Of a stretch of DNA of 8,646 nt, positions 1 to 5,500 are shown in pieces. Position 1 is the first letter of the stretch, and each line of letters opens with the position of its first letter. Under the pieces are notes generated by a model. It saw only the letters and a list, made by a program, of their open reading frames with translations, ran no database searches and was not told the origin of the DNA. The DNA is from Aquirufa sp. (GTDB lineage: Bacteria > Bacteroidota > Bacteroidia > Cytophagales > Spirosomataceae): the NCBI GenBank assembly GCA_030833145.1, contig JAURHT010000081.1:1-8646 (forward strand), given 5' to 3'. The translations under genes and the position numbers were made by a program.

Positions 1-375
1 GAAGATGAGGTGATTCAAATCGGAAATCAAGAACTGCACATATTCATTGAAGAACGAACCGCAGACTGGAAAGCAATTACTGATCCTAATGTGGCTTGCT
101 TAGATGCAGATACATTAGATTTTCCTCTAGAAATTCGCAAAGTACAAGAAGGTGATTGGTTTTGCCCTTTAGGAATGAATCAGAAGAAATTAATCTCCGA
201 CTTCCTTACGGATAAGAAAGTGCCATTAGCCATTAAGAAAAACACCCAAATTCTGTTAAGCAAAGGTTCGGTTGCCTGGATTCTAGGACAGCGAATTGAC
301 AATCGGAATAAGGTGACGGATAAGACGGAATTGGTGGCGGTGTTTGAGTTGAAATCCTCACCGGACAAGAATTAA
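1..375 (+). CDS. tilS: tRNA(Ile)-lysidine synthase, C-terminal part (cut by window edge)
   Basis: The frame is open from base 1, so this is the last 124 residues of a longer protein; the GTG at base 10 is an internal Val codon, not a start. The visible part matches the TilS C-terminal domain: an 'IRKVQEGDWFCPLG' stretch, then 'SDFLTDKKVPL', then 'WILGQRIDNRNKVT' near the end. This domain helps TilS hold tRNA(Ile2). The enzyme converts the wobble cytidine (C34) of the CAU anticodon to lysidine using lysine and ATP, so that the tRNA reads AUA as Ile; it acts in the cytoplasm and is normally essential. The catalytic N-ATPase domain with its SGGxDS loop lies outside the window. The gene ends in TAA and is convergent with porD. 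Family assignment is confident from the C-terminal motifs alone. Confidence 0.88.
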   Translation, partial: EDEVIQIGNQELHIFIEERTADWKAITDPNVACLDADTLDFPLEIRKVQEGDWFCPLGMNQKKLISDFLTDKKVPLAIKKNTQILLSKGSVAWILGQRIDNRNKVTDKTELVAVFELKSSPDKN

Positions 376-453
376 GCTGAGGTATTTTAAATACCAATTT
401 GAAAATTGTGCTGCGCAATAATTTTCTGAATTGCTTTTTAAAATACTCTCAGC
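376..453. repeat. Long imperfect inverted repeat directly after the tilS stop
   Basis: The sequence begins immediately after the tilS TAA. The left arm reads GCTGAG-GTATTTTAAA, then CAATT, then GAAAATT. The right arm, read in reverse complement, gives GCTGAG-A-GTATTTTAAA, CAATT, GAAAATT in the same order. The blocks are separated by one- or two-base bulges and a short mismatched patch; the tip is near GTGCTGCGC. An RNA from either strand could fold into a roughly 30-bp imperfect stem. No U-tract follows the stem on the plus strand, so it is not a textbook intrinsic terminator, though it could protect the 3' end of tilS mRNA or act as a terminator. A degenerate small palindromic element is the alternative. 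Confidence 0.6.
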
Positions 454-554
454 CAAACAAAATTTCAGGTTCGAGAATTTCAATCAAAAAACCTCTTTTA
501 TTCTTCGGACTAATTTACTGCGAAATTTATTCTTTATGCTTTATACTCTGTGCT
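454..554. other. Non-coding AT-rich spacer between the two hairpins
   Basis: About 100 bases with no coding signature. It contains two short direct repeats: AATTTCA at 461-467 and 476-482, and TGCTTTAT at 537-544 and 551-558, the latter running into the next hairpin. The 68-codon plus-strand frame across this stretch has no family resemblance and runs through both palindromes, so it is not taken as a gene. No promoter or tRNA is visible. Confidence 0.5.
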
Positions 555-605
555 TTATCGCAGATTATTAAAATAGCCTCCGGCTATTTTAATAATCTGC
601 GATAA
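555..605. repeat. Perfect 24-bp inverted repeat spanning the porD stop codon
   Basis: The arms 555-578 and 582-605 are exact reverse complements around a 3-base loop (TCC). Allowing one extra T in the left arm, pairing continues to 552 and 607. The right arm contains the last seven sense codons of porD (Tyr-Arg-Arg-Leu-Leu-Lys and part of Ala) and its TAG; the left arm is an inverted copy of them lying just beyond the stop. The 8-base AGCCTCCG occurs at both 575-582 and 605-612. The hairpin sits at the convergent tilS/porD junction and could stabilise or terminate transcripts, but neither side has a clear U-tract. Confidence 0.85.
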
Positions 606-1486
606 GCCTCCGTCCTTATCGGATCTAACGTACTCAAATACGTAAAAGCTTGCTGGCGCTCTGCTGGAAGGGCTTCGTCGAGAAGGGAAATAATTTCTTC
701 TGATTTGGCATCAAAAAAGACCCGAATACTAGCAGCGCCCGGGCGTAAAGTATTTATCTGGCGAATTTGTTTCAAGATTTCCAAAATGCCTTTACGAGTT
801 GCATCTGGATTTTCAGTCATTTTATCTAAATAGAGTCGATGGTAATCATAATAGACATCCCGCATCGGTTGCAGGTTTTGGTTAATCAAGTTCTCCGAAA
901 CTCCCATTCTACTTCGTACATCCGAGATGACACCCCATCCTGAACCCGAATTTTGGGCTAGATTCGTTAGATTATTCAACTTTTGCACGAAAGGTTCTCC
1001 ACCACGAGGTCCAAAAGAATCGTAAGAATACGTTAATCCCAAATAGGCATAAAAGGCCATCAACGAACTCAGATTATCAGAGAAACTATTGTCATTGTAG
1101 GTGATGGGCGTGCCTAATTGGTACTTGAAATTGAAATTCTTGTCCACTAAATTCAACAATACAGTCTCATAGGACGTGCCAAAAACAGGACGCAACACTT
1201 GCACACGAGCAGTAGCCTCGATATCACCTTGCGCTGAGGATTTTGTTAACAGTAAATTGATGTTGAGTTTGATTTTTTCTTCCGACGCAAAATTATCCGA
1301 TGACCATCTCCGGCCATTCATAAATTCCTGAATCGTTCTTTGTAATTCAGCGTAGACTTGAGAACCGCCTCGCTGCTGATCGAGCTGTAATTGCTCGGTA
1401 CTGATACTAATGGAAGTTAAAAGTTCTTGAGCTTGAACAGCCCAAGAACTTAAAAGGAATATCAACAGAAATCGAATTGATTTCAT
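584..1486 (-). CDS. porD: DUF4835 family protein, type IX secretion system protein PorD
   Basis: A 300-residue protein with a clear Sec signal peptide (Lys/Arg at residues 2-5, hydrophobic to about 16, likely cut after Ala19 in VQA|QE), so it is exported to the periplasm or outer membrane. The rest matches the DUF4835/PorD family: an N-terminal 'LQRTIQEFMNGRRW' stretch, a 'DNLSSLMAFYAYLGLTYSYD' segment with 'SFGPRGGEPF' after it, and a C-terminal 'RVFFDAKSEEII' segment. The family is restricted to Bacteroidota and annotated as a T9SS component, but its molecular role is unclear to me. It lies 25 bp after rpoZ with no obvious promoter between them, so it is probably cotranscribed with bamD-rpoZ. 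In many relatives I recall coaBC between rpoZ and porD; it is absent here. The stop codon lies inside a perfect inverted repeat. Confidence 0.85.
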   Translation of the reverse strand: MKSIRFLLIFLLSSWAVQAQELLTSISISTEQLQLDQQRGGSQVYAELQRTIQEFMNGRRWSSDNFASEEKIKLNINLLLTKSSAQGDIEATARVQVLRPVFGTSYETVLLNLVDKNFNFKYQLGTPITYNDNSFSDNLSSLMAFYAYLGLTYSYDSFGPRGGEPFVQKLNNLTNLAQNSGSGWGVISDVRSRMGVSENLINQNLQPMRDVYYDYHRLYLDKMTENPDATRKGILEILKQIRQINTLRPGAASIRVFFDAKSEEIISLLDEALPAERQQAFTYLSTLDPIRTEAYRRLLK

Positions 1487-1511
1487 GATCGATCTTTAAA
1501 ATCAGTGTTGA

Positions 1512-1838
1512 TTAGTTTTCAGTTGTACCTTCTTCGCGGTTTCTGAAATCAACTTTATCAGCTAAAAAATCATCGATAGCTAAAGCCGACGGCTTAGGCA
1601 TACGCTCGTAGTATTTTGAGATTTCGATTTGCTCACGGTTCTCAAAAATCTCTTCTAGATTATCTACAGAAGAAGCGAACTCAGATAATTTACCTGATAA
1701 TTCTTCTTTCATCTTGCTAGAAATCTGACGGGCACGTTGTCCTACGATCGTGATTGATTCGTACACGTTACCAGTTTTAGCAGCGATCTTGTCTACATCA
1801 CGTGTGATGATGGATGGATTTGTTGGAGTCTTAGACAT
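1512..1838 (-). CDS. rpoZ: RNA polymerase omega subunit (Bacteroidota type)
   Basis: A 108-residue cytoplasmic protein, slightly longer than the roughly 90 residues of E. coli omega. 'NVYESITIVGQRARQISSKMKEEL' at about residues 24-47 corresponds to the conserved omega/Rpb6 helix with the RARQ motif. The acidic second half ('NLEEIFENREQIEIS...', residues ~59-75) is typical of Bacteroidota homologues and not of proteobacterial omega. Omega binds the beta' subunit and aids its folding and assembly. The gene follows bamD by 48 bp, a pairing common in the phylum. A TAAATTTG box about 20 bases before the ATG suggests it also has its own promoter. No other function is likely. Confidence 0.88.
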   Translation of the reverse strand: MSKTPTNPSIITRDVDKIAAKTGNVYESITIVGQRARQISSKMKEELSGKLSEFASSVDNLEEIFENREQIEISKYYERMPKPSALAIDDFLADKVDFRNREEGTTEN

Positions 1839-1858
1839 CTCTATATAATTTAAGATTG

Positions 1859-1866
1859 CAAATTTA
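1859..1866 (-). promoter_or_regulatory. Candidate -7 box of an rpoZ promoter
   Basis: On the minus strand the sequence is TAAATTTG, an exact match to the Bacteroidota housekeeping -7 consensus TAnnTTTG. It ends 20 bases before the rpoZ ATG, which would give a short leader of about 15 nt. No good TTTG-type -33 box is seen at the usual 19-21 bp spacing, where the 3' end of bamD lies. The short motif can arise by chance in AT-rich DNA. Confidence 0.45.
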
Positions 1867-1886
1867 ACGTTAATTTTTAAGAAATA

Positions 1887-2777
1887 CTATTGCGGGCTGG
1901 TAGCAATTTTCGAAGTATTCGACTTCTCTTTTTCCTGCAATGCTTTGTATTCAGCTTCTAATTTAGCGATACGGGTCACTTCATTTTGACTCGTTGTGTA
2001 CCATTTTTCAGCCGTTTTCAGGTAAGAACTTTGAGGGTATTTATCAATAAATTCTAAATAGAACTTTAATACTTCCTCATAACGCTCTTTCTGTTTGTAT
2101 TCGATGGTACTTTTTGCCAAATCAAACTGGGAAACTACCTTAAAATAGGCCATCTCCTCATTGTAATCGGAATCAGGAAAATCACGTTGGAAATTCGTAA
2201 TCTCGATAACGGCTGATTTCAATGACGCAATATTAAATGGTGACGTCTTGTAATACAGCTTCGCCTTTTCGTAGGCTTTTTTCTCTAATTTCTTACGAAG
2301 ATCCTTGATCATCAAACTACAATCTTCGCGGTATTTTGAATCCGGATAATTGTTCAAATAACTCTGCAATTCGTTGATGGCGGACAAAGTACCTGTTTGA
2401 TCTAAATTGAAATTAGGTGAATCTTTATACAGTGAAAAGGCAGCCATATAAATGGATTCTTCTGCAAATTCAGAACGTGAGAAAACCTCTGAAAAACGCT
2501 TAAAGTGGGTATTTGCAACGGTATAGTTAGCTAATTCGAAGTCACATTTGGCCTGATAAAAAGTAGCCATTTCCTGCGTAGAATCACCTGTTAATAGCGG
2601 CAAAACCTCATCAAATAGAATTCCTGCTTTGTCAAACTCTTTCTTCTTGTAATAATCGACTGCGGCTTTGTATTTCGTTGTTACGCTCGCGCTCTTTCTG
2701 AACTTCTCGAACTTACCACACGCACTTAAACCGATTAAGGCGATTAAACAAACAAGTATTTTATTTTTCAAATTCAT
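1887..2777 (-). CDS. bamD: Outer membrane protein assembly factor BamD (lipoprotein)
   Basis: A 296-residue lipoprotein. The signal peptide ends in the lipobox Leu-Ser-Ala-Cys, making Cys20 the lipidated residue. The mature part is a series of tetratricopeptide-like helical pairs: 'KYKAAVDYYKKKEFDKAGILFDEVL' (about 37-61), 'ATFYQAKCDFELANYTVANTHFKRF' (72-96), 'EESIYMAAFSLYKDSP' with an 'ELQSYLNNYPDSKYRED' repeat (to ~152), and 'YEEVLKFYLEFIDKYPQSSYLKTAE' near the C terminus. This matches BamD/YfiO, the essential BAM-complex lipoprotein that docks to the BamA POTRA domains and recruits precursor outer-membrane proteins. Length is somewhat above the E. coli protein (245), with a charged Lys/Glu-rich tail. 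It follows the ABC exporter by 18 bp and precedes rpoZ, a frequent Bacteroidota arrangement. Confidence 0.9.
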   Translation of the reverse strand: MNLKNKILVCLIALIGLSACGKFEKFRKSASVTTKYKAAVDYYKKKEFDKAGILFDEVLPLLTGDSTQEMATFYQAKCDFELANYTVANTHFKRFSEVFSRSEFAEESIYMAAFSLYKDSPNFNLDQTGTLSAINELQSYLNNYPDSKYREDCSLMIKDLRKKLEKKAYEKAKLYYKTSPFNIASLKSAVIEITNFQRDFPDSDYNEEMAYFKVVSQFDLAKSTIEYKQKERYEEVLKFYLEFIDKYPQSSYLKTAEKWYTTSQNEVTRIAKLEAEYKALQEKEKSNTSKIATSPQ

Positions 2778-2784
2778 AAGCCCG

Positions 2785-2792
2785 CAAAGATA
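2785..2792 (-). promoter_or_regulatory. Candidate -7 box of a bamD promoter
   Basis: Minus-strand TATCTTTG, an exact TAnnTTTG match, ends 7 bases before the bamD ATG. If used, transcription would begin within a few bases of the start codon and the mRNA would be nearly leaderless. A -33 box would have to lie inside the last codons of the ABC exporter gene; none stands out. Confidence 0.45.
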
Positions 2793-2795
2793 CGT

Positions 2796-4547
2796 TTATT
2801 TTCTGAATTGTAGATGATAGAGTTGCGCATATAAACCATCCAAAGCCAATAATTCATCCTGTGTACCCCGTTCCTTAATTTCGCCTTTGTCCATCACTAA
2901 AATTTGATCTGAATTCCGAATGGTAGACAGACGATGGGCAATCACTACGGCCGTACGTCCTTTCATAAGGGTTGAAATCGCTTGCTGAATCAACACTTCC
3001 GTCTCAGAATCCACGGAGGACGTAGCTTCATCTAAGACAATAATCTTCGGGTTATGGACCAAAGCACGTACAAACGAAATCAACTGCCTTTGTCCCACAC
3101 TTAAGGTCGCTCCGCGCTCTTTAACCTCATAATCATAGCCACCAGGTAGTGAAAGAATAAAATCATGGACACCCACCGCTTTCGCGGCTTCCACCATTTT
3201 TTCTTTCGTGATGGATTCGTCTCCTAAATGAATATTGTATGCAATCGAGGAGCTAAACAAGAATACATCCTGCAAAACAACGGCGATATTTTTACGCAAA
3301 GAGCCAATTTCGTAAGAGGTTAGAGGAACTCCGTCTATGTTGATTTCTCCGCTTTGGCAATCGTATAAACGACCTAATAGACCTATAATCGATGATTTAC
3401 CCGCTCCTGTCGCTCCCACTATGGCACAGGTTTTCCCCGCTTCCACGGTAAAGCTCACGTTCTTCACCACCCATTCTGGCTCCTGATAAGCGAAAGTGAC
3501 ATCCGAAAATTCAATTTTACCTTCGATGTGATCCGCCTGAATGGTTCCATTATTTTGGATATAATCCGTTGAATCTAAGAGCGTTAAAATACGCTCCGTC
3601 GACACAATCCCCATTTGTAGGGTATTGAAACGATCCGCTAGCATTCGAATGGGACGGTAAAACAAGTTGATAAACATGATGAACGCAGTCAAGGTCCCCA
3701 CTCCCATCTCTTCTTTCACGATATAAGTGGACGCCGCCCACACCACAAGCCCCGTTCCAATCGCTGCAATAACATCAGCTACCGGAAAAAAGACCGAGTA
3801 AGCCAAAATACCTCGAATATTGGCATCGCGATGCTCTTCGTTAATGCGGTTGAATTTCGCTAATTCTTGCTTTTCTGCGTGGAACATTTGGACGATCAAC
3901 ATTCCAGAGATATGCTCCTGCACAAAGGAATTCAAATTCGCGACCGCCGTCCGAACTTCATTGAATGATCTCTTGATGTATTCCTTAAATACATAGGTTG
4001 AAAATACCATGAAAGGAACTGTCGCAATGATGATCAAGGTCAAGCGCCAATCCGCATAAAACATCACCCCTAAAATCAGGAATAATTGTAGTAAATCACC
4101 AGCAATGGAAGCTAAACCTTCTGAAAAGACATCATTCAATGTTTCAATATCTGACACCGTCCTCGTTACTAAACGCCCGATAGGCGTCGCATCAAAGAAG
4201 GCTAATCGCAGATTAACGATCTTTTCATACAATTGAATACGAATGTCGCGGATAACGGTTTGGCCTAAATATCCGGCTAAATACGACGTAGAAAATTGCA
4301 ATCCTGTTTGTAATAATAGTGCTCCCAGCATCCAACCGAGCATTCGCAACAAATCAGACTGAAAGGTCAATCCTAAGTAATTATCTAATGTATAGCGTAT
4401 TAACAAGGGAACGACAGGAGAAATTCCTGCCATACAAAGAATCAAAAATACCAGAAACCAAAAGCGAAAACGGTAGGGCTGAATAAAGCCATACAAACGT
4501 TTAATAATCTGAAAATCGAATGTTTTACCGGAATTAGCTTCTTTCAC
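2796..4547 (-). CDS. ABC-type exporter half-transporter (fused membrane and ATPase domains, MsbA/LmrA-like)
   Basis: A 583-residue type IV ABC exporter, normal length for a half-transporter. Residues ~25-300 form the six-helix membrane domain (hydrophobic stretches near 30-50, 67-85, 148-164, 168-188, 252-272, 285-297). Residues ~343-575 are the nucleotide-binding domain with all key motifs: Walker A GATGAGKSS (378-386), Q-loop Gln426, signature LSVGQ (482-486), Walker B IIVLDE with Glu507, D-loop SSVD and switch His538. It should be ATPase-active and work as a dimer in the inner membrane; lipid, drug or peptide export are all possible and the substrate cannot be read from sequence. The start is GTG at 4547, as a stop lies two codons upstream and no early ATG exists; it overlaps the end of the Cys-rich small gene by 14 nt, implying translational coupling. 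No second half-transporter is adjacent, so a homodimer is likely. Confidence 0.9.
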   Translation of the reverse strand: MKEANSGKTFDFQIIKRLYGFIQPYRFRFWFLVFLILCMAGISPVVPLLIRYTLDNYLGLTFQSDLLRMLGWMLGALLLQTGLQFSTSYLAGYLGQTVIRDIRIQLYEKIVNLRLAFFDATPIGRLVTRTVSDIETLNDVFSEGLASIAGDLLQLFLILGVMFYADWRLTLIIIATVPFMVFSTYVFKEYIKRSFNEVRTAVANLNSFVQEHISGMLIVQMFHAEKQELAKFNRINEEHRDANIRGILAYSVFFPVADVIAAIGTGLVVWAASTYIVKEEMGVGTLTAFIMFINLFYRPIRMLADRFNTLQMGIVSTERILTLLDSTDYIQNNGTIQADHIEGKIEFSDVTFAYQEPEWVVKNVSFTVEAGKTCAIVGATGAGKSSIIGLLGRLYDCQSGEINIDGVPLTSYEIGSLRKNIAVVLQDVFLFSSSIAYNIHLGDESITKEKMVEAAKAVGVHDFILSLPGGYDYEVKERGATLSVGQRQLISFVRALVHNPKIIVLDEATSSVDSETEVLIQQAISTLMKGRTAVVIAHRLSTIRNSDQILVMDKGEIKERGTQDELLALDGLYAQLYHLQFRK

Positions 4548-4698
4548 TGTTCATTTTATCGATGGTGGAAGAAGCCGCGCAAGTTCCACAGCCTTTGGCA
4601 CAGTTCCCTGCATTCTTACCCCAAAACTGAGTATAAACCAGACGAACTAAATAAACGATTGCCGCAGTAAATACCAGAAAGATGATACCGTTTTCCAT
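4534..4698 (-). CDS. FeoB-associated Cys-rich membrane peptide (54 aa)
   Basis: A small gene between the phosphatase and the ABC exporter. The ATG at 4698 begins one base after the phosphatase stop, and the frame ends in TAA at 4534-4536, overlapping the ABC start by 14 nt. The 54-residue product has one N-terminal membrane helix (about residues 4-22, 'IIFLVFTAAIVYLVRLVY'), then 'TQFWGKNAGNC' and a cysteine cluster at Cys33, Cys37 and Cys40 (C-x3-C-x2-C), followed by a short polar tail. This is the layout of the FeoB-associated Cys-rich membrane protein family, thought to assist ferrous iron uptake or bind metal on the cytoplasmic side; the exact role is unknown. No feoA or feoB is in the window. 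Tight packing on both sides argues it is translated with its neighbours. It is too short for many gene callers. Confidence 0.8.
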   Translation of the reverse strand: MENGIIFLVFTAAIVYLVRLVYTQFWGKNAGNCAKGCGTCAASSTIDKMNSERS

Positions 4699-4699
4699 A

Positions 4700-5500
4700 T
4701 TAATCAAACCACTTAGACTGCAAAGTTCCTAAAAATTCCGAGAATATAGGTCCAGCTCCAATAATTTCACCGGTAAAAATAACGTCTTGACCACCTGAAA
4801 AATTAGTCACCATTCCTCCCGCTTCTTCGATAATGATTTTACCTGCAGCGACATCCCAGGGCTTCAAATTAGCCTCAAAAAAGCCTTCAAAACGCCCACA
4901 AGCCGTATACGCTAAATCAATGGCCGCCGCACCCATGCGTCTTAAACCGTGCGAGGAACGCATTAGTTCCTTCAATAAATCTAAATAGCGGTCTTGGTAT
5001 GAGAAATCGTAATAGGGAAATCCGGTAGCCAATAAGGACTTAGAAAGCAAATTTTCAGGGGAAACTTGGATGGGTTTGCCATTCAAATGCGCTCCGTGGC
5101 CCTTTACCGCCGTAAATAATTCATCGCGATTCGGTTCATATATTAAACCCAGAATAGGTTGTTTATTCAGGATCAAACCCACCGAAACCGCAAATACGGG
5201 TAATTTGTGTAGGAAATTCGTGGTGCCATCTAAAGGATCAATCACCCAATAAAACCCATCCCCTACCTCGTCGTAATTCGACGAAGTTTCCTCCGCAATA
5301 AAGTCAGCTTCTGGAAAAATAGCCGATAGACCTTGCTTTAATTTTGCTTCAGCCTGCTGGTCCACAAACGAAACTAAATCATTCGTTCCTTTGTAGATAA
5401 TGTCCGAACTCGTAAACTGCGATGATTGCTGCAGAATCCATTGGCCGGTCTCTCGAACCAGTTGCGAAGATTCTACCAATACATCGGTTAACGCTTTCAT
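4700..5500 (-). CDS. Inositol monophosphatase family phosphatase (SuhB-like)
   Basis: A 266-residue soluble enzyme, the usual length for the family. The Mg-binding residues are present: Glu70-Glu71 in 'FIAEETSS', Asp88 and Asp91 in the hallmark 'WVIDPLDGTTNF' (85-96), and Asp216 in 'KPWDVAAG', followed by 'IIIEEAGG'. Such enzymes hydrolyse inositol-1-phosphate or related sugar and nucleotide phosphates (for example 3'-phosphoadenosine 5'-phosphate in CysQ-type members); the 'PWDVAAG' form fits the IMPase/SuhB branch better than CysQ, but the true substrate is not shown. The ATG at 5500 overlaps the prc stop (TAATG), so translation is probably coupled; the TAA is separated from the next small gene by one base. 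SuhB in E. coli also has a role in rRNA antitermination, which should not be assumed here. Confidence 0.88.
   Translation of the reverse strand: MKALTDVLVESSQLVRETGQWILQQSSQFTSSDIIYKGTNDLVSFVDQQAEAKLKQGLSAIFPEADFIAEETSSNYDEVGDGFYWVIDPLDGTTNFLHKLPVFAVSVGLILNKQPILGLIYEPNRDELFTAVKGHGAHLNGKPIQVSPENLLSKSLLATGFPYYDFSYQDRYLDLLKELMRSSHGLRRMGAAAIDLAYTACGRFEGFFEANLKPWDVAAGKIIIEEAGGMVTNFSGGQDVIFTGEIIGAGPIFSEFLGTLQSKWFD

Noticed and set aside
180..418. Two minus-strand frames of about 60 codons opposite tilS
   Set aside because: They lie antisense to a well-supported TilS domain and show no recognisable protein features.
482..486. LSVGQ in place of LSGGQ in the ABC exporter (residue range given)
   Set aside because: A common variant in MsbA/LmrA-like exporters; with Walker B Glu507 and His538 intact it does not suggest a dead ATPase.
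467..498. Possible stem between AGGTT and AACCT in the spacer after tilS
   Set aside because: Only 5 bp with a loop of about 20 bases, easily expected by chance.
399..605. 68-codon plus-strand frame in the tilS/porD gap
   Set aside because: It runs through both inverted repeats, has no family resemblance, and ends in the palindrome that overlaps the porD stop; it looks like chance.
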